Assembly: GCA_964485235.1 (NCBI GenBank)
Contig: CAZAIO010000035.1
Location: forward strand, 1-22,138
Origin: CAZAIO01 sp964485235
GTDB lineage: Bacteria > Chloroflexota > Dehalococcoidia > GIF9 > UBA5629
Length of the DNA stretch: 22,138 nucleotides
Reading direction: 5' to 3'
Shown: one piece after another, positions 6,285-13,028 of the stretch
How positions within the stretch are numbered: the first letter of the stretch is position 1
Layout of the letters: every line of letters starts with the position of its first letter
Position numbers and translations under genes: made by a program
Notes under the pieces: generated by a model
Databases searched by the model: none
The model's input: the letters and a program-made list of their open reading frames with translations, nothing else
Told to the model about the DNA's origin: nothing

Positions 6285-6986
6285 ATGAAAAAGAACAGGA
6301 TATTCACCGATGAAGAACTGAAAGCAATGGGGACCCGCACACTGGACGTAGTCAAAGAGGCGATCGATGCCGGTGATAAGGACAAAGCAAAAGCAATGGC
6401 TCAAAGAATGTACGACGAATTTAAATTTCTCCACGACGGCTATATGTTCTGGACCTCAGGACTGCTGACCTACATTTATAAAAATTTCGGAATCGACGCA
6501 GTAGAAGAAGCAGAACGGGAAGCACATACTATTGAAGCAAGGGCTGTGTTTAAACCACTGGAAAAGACAGACACCCGCTTTGTCGTTGAACATACGGCAA
6601 AAGCCATGCGCGGACATATGCAGCCCGTAGTCGTCAATGAGGACGATGAAAAGATCACGCTTGAAATGAAGCCGTGCGGCTCGGGCGAACGAATTATTCA
6701 ATACGGCGGCTACGAACCTGAAATAGGGCTGGTCAAAATAAAAGAGCCTCATAAAATTACATGGGGCATGAAAGACTTCCCCATTTACTGTGTACACTGC
6801 CCTGTGATGGAGATGCTGGAGATAGAAAATACCGGCCATTTCAACGTCGTGAAGAGTGTGTCCGATCCGTTATGCCAGGACTCATGTATGTTTAATATTT
6901 ATAAGGACCCGGCTGATATACCGGAAGAATGTTACACCCGAGCCGGTAAAACTAAACCCGCCAAATCAGACACGGGTATATCGTAA
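6285..6986 (+). CDS. Uncharacterised protein with Cys-rich C-terminal half
   Basis: I do not recognise a characterised family. The 233-aa product has no signal peptide. The first 110 residues look mostly helical and charged. The second half carries a run of likely metal- or cluster-binding residues: C131 (KPCGSG), W160-G161, C169-x-H171-C172 (PIYCVHC), C197-x3-C201 (LCQDSCMF) and C216. The pattern PCGSG...TWG...PIYCxHC looks like a conserved signature, and the layout faintly recalls L-2-amino-thiazoline-4-carboxylate hydrolase-like proteins, but I cannot confirm that. The ATG at 6285 has only distant AGGA and nearer CAGG sequences upstream. It stands alone between cfa and the MBL gene. Confidence 0.75.
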   Translation: MKKNRIFTDEELKAMGTRTLDVVKEAIDAGDKDKAKAMAQRMYDEFKFLHDGYMFWTSGLLTYIYKNFGIDAVEEAEREAHTIEARAVFKPLEKTDTRFVVEHTAKAMRGHMQPVVVNEDDEKITLEMKPCGSGERIIQYGGYEPEIGLVKIKEPHKITWGMKDFPIYCVHCPVMEMLEIENTGHFNVVKSVSDPLCQDSCMFNIYKDPADIPEECYTRAGKTKPAKSDTGIS

Positions 6987-6995
6987 CGCCGAACT

Positions 6996-7026
6996 CCCGA
7001 AAAATACAGCTTTTGTATTTCACGGG
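6996..7026 (+). repeat. Hairpin after the Cys-rich gene
   Basis: CCCG (6996-6999) and CGGG (7023-7026) enclose AAATAC and GTATTT arms around a 7-nt loop. It begins 10 bp after the stop codon at 6986. There is no T-run after it, so it may protect the 3' end rather than terminate. Confidence 0.35.
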
Positions 7027-7060
7027 GGATATTGTACACATTTCAGACTAACACCGAAAC

Positions 7061-7089
7061 TTAAGAACATTATAAAAAGCTGATACAAT
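7061..7089 (+). promoter_or_regulatory. Predicted sigma70-type promoter of the MBL gene
   Basis: TTAAGA (7061-7066), a 17-bp spacer and TACAAT (7084-7089) match 4/6 and 5/6 of the consensus. Transcription would begin near 7096, leaving a short leader that contains GGAGGG before the TTG start. Confidence 0.5.
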
Positions 7090-7117
7090 ATCATATAACA
7101 CCTTATGGAGGGACCTG

Positions 7118-8086
7118 TTGTATAAAAAGATATTTCCCGACCTGTACCGCATCGAAGTACCGCTTCCGAACAGCCCCTTGAAAGCGCTTAACTCCTATCT
7201 TATCAAAGGCGACGAACGGGACTTGCTTATCGACACGGGACTTAACCTTGAGGAATGCAGGCACGTATTAATCACCAGCCTGGACGAACTGCATGTCGAC
7301 CTGACCAAAATAGACATTTTTCTCACGCATCTTCATTCCGATCACGTGGGCCTTGTAGAATACGTGGCAACTAAGACTTCCACCGTGTATCTGGGATATA
7401 GAGACAAAGGTATGATTAATAACATCGGCCGCTGGGATGTCACCCTGTCGTTTTTCCTTTCAAACGGCTTTCCCCGGGATGAACTTGAAAAGTCCATAGC
7501 TGGCCACCAGGGCCGTCGCCATGGTACGGAACACGTTATTGATTTTACAACGGTCGGTGAAGGTGACCGTATAAATGCCGGCGATTATCATTTTACATGC
7601 ATTGAAACTCCCGGACATTCACCAGGTCATACCTGCCTCTATGAACCACAAAAAAAGATTCTTTTCACCGGCGACCATATCCTTTTCGATATCAGCCCGA
7701 ACATCACGTACTGGCCCGGTGTGGAAAATCCTCTGAAAGAATACCTTGCCAGCCTGGAAAAAGTATACCCTCTCGATGTTGAACTGGCCTTACCCGGACA
7801 CCGCAGTATGATGAACAACCACAAAAAACGGGTCAGTGAGCTCCAGGAACACCATCAGGCAAGGTTGGACGAGATCATTACAGCGTTGAAAGAGGGCGAT
7901 AAAACTGCATATGAAATTGCCCCTTATGTAAAGTGGGATATTGTCCATGACTCATGGGAAACATTCCCGTCAGCGCAGAAATGGTTCGCTATAGGCGAAA
8001 CGCTCGCTCATATAGAGTATCTCGAAGATAAAGGCACGGTAAACCGAAAAACCCGCGGTGACATCATCTATTATTCACTGTCCTGA
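7118..8086 (+). CDS. MBL-fold metallo-hydrolase with C-terminal winged helix (LACTB2-like)
   Basis: The TTG start at 7118 has GGAGGG 5 nt upstream and no closer ATG in frame. The 322-aa product is a metallo-beta-lactamase-fold hydrolase. Metal ligands are H71, H73, D75 and H76 (HLHSDH), H167 (GHSPGH), D186 (GDH) and H228 (PGH), a full two-zinc set. Residues from about 245 to the end look like the winged-helix tail seen in LACTB2-type proteins, some of which cut RNA, while others act on thioesters or lactones. No signal peptide is visible, so it acts in the cytoplasm. It has its own likely promoter at 7061-7089 and converges on the nitroreductase gene. The substrate cannot be told from sequence. 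Confidence 0.9.
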   Translation: MYKKIFPDLYRIEVPLPNSPLKALNSYLIKGDERDLLIDTGLNLEECRHVLITSLDELHVDLTKIDIFLTHLHSDHVGLVEYVATKTSTVYLGYRDKGMINNIGRWDVTLSFFLSNGFPRDELEKSIAGHQGRRHGTEHVIDFTTVGEGDRINAGDYHFTCIETPGHSPGHTCLYEPQKKILFTGDHILFDISPNITYWPGVENPLKEYLASLEKVYPLDVELALPGHRSMMNNHKKRVSELQEHHQARLDEIITALKEGDKTAYEIAPYVKWDIVHDSWETFPSAQKWFAIGETLAHIEYLEDKGTVNRKTRGDIIYYSLS

Positions 8087-8108
8087 GTTTTCCTTTCAGT
8101 AACCGTGT

Positions 8109-8798
8109 CTATTCCTCTTCAAAACCATACCACGTTGTTATTGAATTCAGCGGTTCCCTGGGCGAATACATTTTGTTCATCGGATGTTCCCAATCCGGAT
8201 AGCCGACCGGTATGCCGAGCACCATAAGCTTGGAGTCAGGCAATTTCAAAACTTTCCGCAGCACATCGGGATACTTCACGGTCTGATAAGCGGCGACTGT
8301 GCCCAGCCCGTAATTAACTGCCAGCAGCATGATATTCTCTGCGATCAACCCGCAGTCAAACACAGACCACACGTTCAGATTATCCGGCTGAAAATAGATT
8401 GAACGGTCGATATAAATATAAATCACGCAGGGTGCTCCATACATTTTCGATCCCTGCACCGGCTGCCACCGTTCAACAACCGGGTCTTCCTTGCTTTTTT
8501 TCAATGTCTCCGAGTCTCTCTTGCTCAACGCACGATGTCGTGAATTGTACGGCTCAGGAAACCCGGAGGGCCGAGCGATATCAGGAGAGGGCTCCTCTCC
8601 GCTTTTCTCTGTATATCCTTTCCTTATTTCATCGAGCTTTGTTCCACTCACTATAGCAAACTCCCAGGGCTGAGTATTTGCCCATGAGGGAGCCCGTTGT
8701 GCCAGGTCCATTATTTCCTGAATCACTTCACGCGGTACCGGATCAGGTTTAAAAACTCTGATGCTCTTTCTCTGATTGACAGCCTCTAATATATCCAT
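8109..8798 (-). CDS. Nitroreductase-family FMN oxidoreductase
   Basis: The 229-aa product has the nitroreductase fold signature: RKSIRVFKPDPVP near the N-terminus (the first Arg-x-Ser-x-Arg binds FMN phosphate), APSWANTQPWEF in the first third, and a C-terminal GLGTVAAYQTV-LGIPVGYPD segment. Such enzymes reduce nitro compounds, quinones or flavins using NAD(P)H. A roughly 50-residue insertion between the second and third blocks (about 65-120) is charged and variable. GGAGG lies 10 nt before the ATG. It is a single gene convergent with the MBL gene. Its true substrate is unknown; a link to the hcp stress unit would be a guess. Confidence 0.9.
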   Translation of the reverse strand: MDILEAVNQRKSIRVFKPDPVPREVIQEIMDLAQRAPSWANTQPWEFAIVSGTKLDEIRKGYTEKSGEEPSPDIARPSGFPEPYNSRHRALSKRDSETLKKSKEDPVVERWQPVQGSKMYGAPCVIYIYIDRSIYFQPDNLNVWSVFDCGLIAENIMLLAVNYGLGTVAAYQTVKYPDVLRKVLKLPDSKLMVLGIPVGYPDWEHPMNKMYSPREPLNSITTWYGFEEE

Positions 8799-8864
8799 GC
8801 CAGATTGTCCTCCCCGTTCATTATCAGTCTGTTTATACCCTGTTATATAGAGCAGTGATTTCTA

Positions 8865-9805
8865 TTATGTTACATCCCAATAGCTTATTCTGTCGTCTTC
8901 CGTAACCATTTTCCCGAACTCTCTTGCAGCAGGCGTAGCCTGAGCATAAAATGACTTTCGGCTGATCCAGCTCGAACCTCCACTCTTCAACGATGCAAGC
9001 GTTTCTGCAAGCTTGATCGTATCACCGATCACATCGGCAATCGAGACACCGTCAACCTCTGTTACACCGTTTGGATATTCCTTTTCGGCTCCGGGCGCCA
9101 GACGAAGCGCCGGCGACATCAATGAACATCCGGGAATGACAATCTCGGCACCTGCCGCTATGAGCTCGCGGGCTGCTTTTTTAAATGCCTCTATTGTTTT
9201 TCCGGCATCTACAAGGGCATTGATCTGCTCTTCGCCTGACTCCGGAATTGCCCGGACGCCTGCGGAACACTCTTTCAAGCCATAGAGGGTTATCCTGTCC
9301 TCCTGTCCGGGAATATTATAGGGAGAAATGGTCACCACTCCAAACTTACGCCCCATTATGCTGGACAGCAGCATCGAACTCTCGCCTATTCCTACTACCG
9401 GAATATTGAGCACCTGTCTCATCTCATGTAACATCGGATCGCCAAAGCAACCGACAATCACCGCATCGAAGCCCTCCTCCTCCGCGTTGCGGGCTACATG
9501 ATATACCATCCGGCTCGCTAAATGGTCCATATACCGGTAAAAGGATGTATCCATATCTCCCATACCCCACCTGGAACAGCGAAAAACAACCTGAGTATCC
9601 TTCTGCCTGACCAGGTCTATGTTTCGCTTCCACAAAGGAACCAGAGCATTTTTAAATACGTGTCCGAACTCATCATCTTCCTGTCCTGCCGGAATGTTNN
9701 NNNNNNNNNNNNNNNNNNNNNNNNNNNNNNNNNNNNNNNNNNNNNNNNNNNNNNNNNNNNNNNNNNNNNNNNNNNNNNNNNNNNNNNNNNNNNNNNNNCG
9801 TTCAT
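8865..9805 (-). CDS. Asp/Glu/hydantoin racemase-family protein, interrupted by an assembly gap
   Basis: The readable part after the gap (8865-9698) encodes about 278 residues of an Asp/Glu/hydantoin racemase-fold protein. The two family cysteines are visible in IVGCFGDPM and VIPGCSLMSP, with VVGIGESSM and GRKFGVVTI between them. The reaction would be racemisation of an amino-acid derivative by two-base chemistry, or a related decarboxylation or isomerisation. The 5' end is uncertain: ATG-AAC-G (9805-9799) directly abuts the gap and lies 26 nt after the start point of a good promoter, so it is the likely start, although I see no ribosome site. Reading the frame further upstream to 9944 is not justified, because that stretch holds the promoter. 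No transporter or hydantoinase is adjacent, so the substrate is unknown. Confidence 0.8.
9699..9798. other. Assembly gap of 100 N
   Basis: Exactly 100 N, as used for gaps of unknown length. It falls within the first codons of the racemase-family gene. Its flanks share no obvious overlap, unlike those of the second gap. Confidence 0.98.
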
Positions 9806-9837
9806 CTGCTGAAAATGATGTAATGTTATATAGAAAT

Positions 9838-9866
9838 AGTATGGCTTGCCCCCCTCGCCATGTCAA
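9838..9866 (-). promoter_or_regulatory. Predicted promoter of the racemase-family gene
   Basis: On the minus strand a perfect TTGACA (9866-9861), a 17-bp spacer and CATACT (9843-9838) form a sigma70-type promoter, with start near 9831. This makes the long open frame upstream of 9805 non-coding. Confidence 0.6.
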
Positions 9867-10048
9867 GACATTCAGGTACTCCCCCTGAATTTTTTTTGAA
9901 GATGCCGTCCTGCAAAATGATCGGCTGGTTTCTATACACTCCATAGTCCTCTGATGATGTAGAATTTGCCGGATGACAATATGATTTTTTCAAAACGATA
10001 TGCCATAATTAGCTCACACGATAATGTTCATGTAATGTGTGTAAAACA

Positions 10049-10795
10049 ATGTCCCCTCATTTACTTTATAAAAACGTAGCTTTATATTTTGCAATCTTCG
10101 TTCTATGCTGTACAGCAACATGCATACCGGCTCCTGCCGGAGAAGAAATGGTGCCGTCGCCCGCTCCTTTGGCTCCTGTAGCGCCGGAAAACAGACTGCC
10201 CGTCATTCAGAGCCTGACCGCAAGCGCAAAGGTCATGGTGAATTCCGACACTACGGTCACATGTAAAGCGGATGATCCGGACGGTGACCGGCTCGTATTT
10301 ATATGGTCTGCTACCGGCGGCACTATCGAAGGTCAGGACAGCACAGCCACATGGTCCGCTCCGGAAGTCCCCGGCATTTTCACCGTCAATGTCACTGTAA
10401 AGGACGAGCACGGCGGAGAGGTTACCGATTCGATGAAAGTAGCAGTGACCGATACACCTAACCGTCCGCCGGTAATCGAGAGCTTCGATATCCTTGTACA
10501 TGAACCCCATGCTGAACTGACGATCGATCCGGCTACGCCGATCATCGAACGGCAAAATCCTGTGGTGAAGGTATCAAGGCTTGTCGATATCGAGTGTAAT
10601 GCCGTGGACCCCGACAATGACAAGCTTGAGTATGAATGGGATATCCCGGCTGGAAAGGTCATCGGACACGGGGAAAAAATCCAGTGGCTCGCATCTACAG
10701 AACCGCAGCGGTATATCATCATAGTCACGATAACAGACGGGAACGGCGGACAGGCTACCGCAAAGCTGGCTATCGACGTTAAATGTTGCATATGA
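10049..10795 (+). CDS. Exported protein with two PKD/Ig-like domains, probable lipoprotein
   Basis: The start is uncertain: ATG at 10049 or GTG at 10037, neither with a clear ribosome site. From 10049 the product is 248 aa. It begins with a hydrophobic signal of about 15 residues followed by a cysteine-rich end (LCCTATC) and a Pro-rich linker, so it is exported and perhaps lipid-anchored; the lipobox is not canonical. Two Ig-fold repeats follow, each with the PKD/cadherin-like pattern DPDGD/DPDND, a FIW or YEWD strand and a closing VTVKDEHGG or VTITDGNGG strand. Such domains mediate binding at the cell surface. The product ends with KCCI. A membrane coiled-coil gene follows under its own promoter. 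Confidence 0.8.
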   Translation: MSPHLLYKNVALYFAIFVLCCTATCIPAPAGEEMVPSPAPLAPVAPENRLPVIQSLTASAKVMVNSDTTVTCKADDPDGDRLVFIWSATGGTIEGQDSTATWSAPEVPGIFTVNVTVKDEHGGEVTDSMKVAVTDTPNRPPVIESFDILVHEPHAELTIDPATPIIERQNPVVKVSRLVDIECNAVDPDNDKLEYEWDIPAGKVIGHGEKIQWLASTEPQRYIIIVTITDGNGGQATAKLAIDVKCCI

Positions 10796-10816
10796 AGATA
10801 AAAGATTATTGCAATG

Positions 10817-10845
10817 TTGACATTCCGGCAGTCTTACTCTATCTT
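10817..10845 (+). promoter_or_regulatory. Predicted promoter of the membrane coiled-coil gene
   Basis: A perfect TTGACA (10817-10822), a 17-bp spacer and TATCTT (10840-10845) give a start near 10852. This favours the ATG at 10875 over the TTG at 10857, which would sit about 5 nt from the RNA end. Confidence 0.6.
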
Positions 10846-10874
10846 GGGGAGAGCCATTGTACGGGGAACAACAG

Positions 10875-11252
10875 ATGAATTGGAATAGCTTCAGAATATC
10901 TGCATATTTCGCCATTGCCGGTATTGTTACCGGCTTCATATGCTGGTTCGCTCTACCGGCCGGTTTTCAGTGGTTTGCTTCCATCATCGCAACAGTAATC
11001 ATTCTGCTGGGGATATGTATAAACACCCTGGTACTGGCGTACCGAACGGAAAGAAAAATCGAGGCATTGGCTGCGGCTCTGAAACATATCGGGCAGCTAC
11101 AGGAATCGATCAAAAACGAGCAGGAAAAGCAGGCAAGCGCACATACTCCGGTTGTCGCTACATTACAGGCGCTTTCACAGCTTTATATGGACTCGTTATC
11201 CGGACAACAGAGCGGTGAAGAAGAACAAAGCGAAACCGGCGACACAGACTGA
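10875..11252 (+). CDS. Two-helix membrane protein with cytoplasmic coiled coil
   Basis: I chose the ATG at 10875: CGGGGA lies 7-8 nt upstream and a promoter start is predicted near 10852. The 125-aa product has two transmembrane helices (about residues 8-27 and 33-57) separated by a very short turn, then a charged alpha-helical stretch (about 58-85) with the heptad look of a coiled coil, and an acidic, low-complexity tail (QQSGEEEQSETGDTD). I do not recognise a family. The layout suggests a small membrane scaffold with its long C-terminal part in the cytoplasm, by the positive-inside rule (YRTERK after helix 2). Function is unknown. Confidence 0.7.
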   Translation: MNWNSFRISAYFAIAGIVTGFICWFALPAGFQWFASIIATVIILLGICINTLVLAYRTERKIEALAAALKHIGQLQESIKNEQEKQASAHTPVVATLQALSQLYMDSLSGQQSGEEEQSETGDTD

Positions 11253-11353
11253 TACTGTCATCGTAAATAAAACATAGTATACATATATATCCCTTTCTTG
11301 AATCACCCTTCTCCTCTTCGTTTTCCCGGATTAAAAAAATAATCTGATATTCT

Positions 11354-11416
11354 ACATTGCAATGTAAGTTATAATTTACATTATGTATGTTATATGTTAC
11401 TATTTGTAATATACAA
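11354..11416 (+). promoter_or_regulatory. Repeat-rich promoter/operator region of the membrane protein/XRE pair
   Basis: Three inverted repeats lie close together: ACATTGCAATGT (11354-11365), ATGTAA-N8-TTACAT (11362-11381) and TTGTA-N3-TACAA (11404-11416), with further ATGTTA copies between them. A perfect TATAAT (11370-11375) sits in the centre of the second repeat, with no good -35 hexamer. Self-regulation by the XRE protein encoded at 11871 is the natural explanation. Confidence 0.55.
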
Positions 11417-11440
11417 AATACCTGAAAGGAGGACATGGGT

Positions 11441-11878
11441 ATGGCACCGCTTCAGAAAAGGGCGCTCTACGGCCTGGCTTTCGGCATTGTATGGGCGACT
11501 ACGATTATTCTGGTTTTCATTTTAAAAGGAGGTGCAACGGTATTCGACAAAGATCCCGGGTTTCGTCTATTGATAGACGCTCTCTGGGTAGGAGGGCTTG
11601 TCGTATACCTCGTACTATATCAGACACTTGTACGCCGGTCGAAAGATTTCGATGAAAGGGACAAAATTGTTATGGACCGGTCTGCAAAAGTACAGTGGGT
11701 TGCCCTGCTCTTCTCTATGGTGGGCTGGATAATAGGTCTAAGCGAACGGTTTCACGATGCTGGACAGGTACCTATAGTATTTCTTTTCCTCATGTTCATA
11801 TTCACACTGCTTGTAAGTGCAATCGCGCAGTCGGTGGGAATACTTATCGGGTACTGGAGAATAGGGCAAAATGGGTAA
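11441..11878 (+). CDS. Four-helix membrane protein (DUF2178-like) paired with an XRE regulator
   Basis: Two ATGs are in frame. I chose 11441, because GGAGG (11428-11432) lies 8 nt before it but only 2 nt before the ATG at 11435. The 145-aa product has about four transmembrane helices (roughly residues 8-28, 42-62, 86-106 and 113-137). The cytoplasmic loop between helices 2 and 3 carries DERDKIVMDRSAKVQ, which resembles the DER-rich loop of DUF2178-type proteins. Its stop codon overlaps the next gene by 8 nt, so the two are translationally coupled. Small membrane proteins of this kind are often encoded with a short XRE regulator; their role is mostly unknown, and a sensor or immunity function is a guess. 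Confidence 0.8.
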   Translation: MAPLQKRALYGLAFGIVWATTIILVFILKGGATVFDKDPGFRLLIDALWVGGLVVYLVLYQTLVRRSKDFDERDKIVMDRSAKVQWVALLFSMVGWIIGLSERFHDAGQVPIVFLFLMFIFTLLVSAIAQSVGILIGYWRIGQNG

Positions 11879-12089
11879 ATACGTAATCTCAAACCGCATA
11901 AGAAGGCTGCGGTTCGACCACAACGAAATGACGCAGCAGGAGCTGGCGGACCTTGCAGGCTGCACTCGTCAGACCATTATAGCCATCGAGCAGGAGAAAT
12001 ACCTGCCCTCGCTCGAACTCGCGTTTCTAATAGCGAGGGCATTTTCTGTCCCGCTGGAGGAAGTTTTTCAATACGTCGATATGACCTGA
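11871..12089 (+). CDS. Small XRE-family transcription regulator
   Basis: The 72-aa product is one helix-turn-helix domain with little else: NRIRRLRFDHNEMTQQELAD, then GCTRQTIIAIEQEKYLPSL and AFLIARAFSVPLEEVF. This is the compact HTH_3 type common in Bacteria and Archaea that accompanies small membrane proteins. The ATG lies inside the 3' end of the membrane protein gene (8-nt overlap), so translation is coupled. The likely target is the repeat cluster at 11354-11416, giving self-regulation. Confidence 0.9.
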   Translation: MGKYVISNRIRRLRFDHNEMTQQELADLAGCTRQTIIAIEQEKYLPSLELAFLIARAFSVPLEEVFQYVDMT

Positions 12090-12165
12090 TATGGAAACAG
12101 GAGAAGTCAGCGCATTCAGACTTGTTCTAACTTTTTTAATATCGGGAGACCATTTTTACGGCAGG

Positions 12166-12645
12166 CTAATTTCCCCGTTTGCCGAATGTGAACAGGTAAA
12201 GAAGATAATCAAACGAGTTACCCATCAGGTTGCCGGTACGGATCATTCTCAGTATCAGGTGTATAGCCCGAGCTTTTTCATCCCCGTATGTTTCCTTTAG
12301 CTTCGCCACTGCTTCCGGTTCTGGATGAGCATTAGTCTCAGCCCAGTGCTGTGCATATAAAATCCCCGCTTTTTCCTCTTCCGGACAGTCGCCGACAGTG
12401 CTGGAAAGCAGCATTTCTATCTCCCCGGGAGAAATGCCGTTTTTCAATGCCAGGCCGGAATGAAAATACGAACAATACCGGCACCCGTTCACTCCTGTCA
12501 CAGCCAGCATCAGTCTCTCCTGAAAAGCAGGTGAAAGCAGTCTGTTTTTCTTCATTTCTCGAAGCGCTTTCCGGTTTTTAAAAGGAAACCAGAGGTCTCT
12601 TAGAAACTCCATCGGGTTTTTGTAAAGTCTCTTCCTGAACTTCAT
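12166..12645 (-). CDS. Carboxymuconolactone decarboxylase/AhpD-like protein
   Basis: I chose the ATG at 12645 (AAGGGA about 9 nt upstream); an ATG at 12747 adds 34 residues unlike the family. The 159-aa product carries C55-x2-C58-x3-H62 (GCRYCSYFH), the catalytic thiol pair and His of the AhpD/CMD family, which reduce peroxides or act as thiol-dependent oxidoreductases. A helical core follows (residues 63-150). The gene converges on the XRE gene. A role in oxidative defence is plausible, but the reductant is unknown. Confidence 0.85.
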   Translation of the reverse strand: MKFRKRLYKNPMEFLRDLWFPFKNRKALREMKKNRLLSPAFQERLMLAVTGVNGCRYCSYFHSGLALKNGISPGEIEMLLSSTVGDCPEEEKAGILYAQHWAETNAHPEPEAVAKLKETYGDEKARAIHLILRMIRTGNLMGNSFDYLLYLFTFGKRGN

Positions 12646-12759
12646 ATCCTGCTTTTCCCTTAGACAATAAATCATATATAAAAACGTTCTTTTATAAACG
12701 ATATCATGATTCAATGATTGAAGGACAATTTTTTTACCGGAAATCATCGATATTCCGGT

Positions 12760-12788
12760 TTGTCACGTCCAATGCAATTCTCTATAAT
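12760..12788 (+). promoter_or_regulatory. Strong predicted promoter upstream of the hydrogenase-like kinase
   Basis: TTGTCA (12760-12765), a 17-bp spacer and a perfect TATAAT (12783-12788) form the best promoter in the window. Start is expected near 12795, about 234 nt before the kinase ATG. Confidence 0.75.
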
Positions 12789-12795
12789 ACAAACG

Positions 12796-12989
12796 GGTAG
12801 TTTTGCGGACTACCAGGTAATAATCAGGTACCGTTATACGTTTCGGGACTGATTGAGATTAAAAAACAATCTCCGGATAAACAGGCGGGAAAAACGATAA
12901 TACCCGGACGGGACCTTTAACCTGAAGGTGAAGTAGCTCAAGCCGGCGATTATGAAACTTATACTACATACGAAGGTCTGTTTTCCCGC
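12796..12989 (+). promoter_or_regulatory. Candidate structured 5' leader of the kinase mRNA
   Basis: The leader holds GGTAGT-N7-ACTACC (12796-12814) right at the predicted RNA start, GAGATT-N7-AATCTC (12855-12873), and a long-range 9-bp stem GCGGGAAAA (12885-12893) with TTTTCCCGC (12981-12989) that encloses ACCTT-N7-AAGGT (12913-12929). The last stem ends 39 nt before the kinase ATG. A 23-codon frame (12952-13023) ends just before that ATG but has no ribosome site. I do not recognise a known riboswitch class. Confidence 0.45.
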
Positions 12990-13028
12990 TTACCTGAAAA
13001 AAATAACGCCGCGTGCAGGTTGATTGAA

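Noticed and set aside
9806..9944. Extended N-terminus of the racemase-family protein
   Set aside because: The stretch contains a TTGACA-N17-CATACT promoter, and its frame relative to the rest is meaningless across a gap of unknown length.
12091..12300. 69-aa frame right after the XRE gene
   Set aside because: Two thirds of it is the antisense of the CMD-family gene, and there is no ribosome site at its start.
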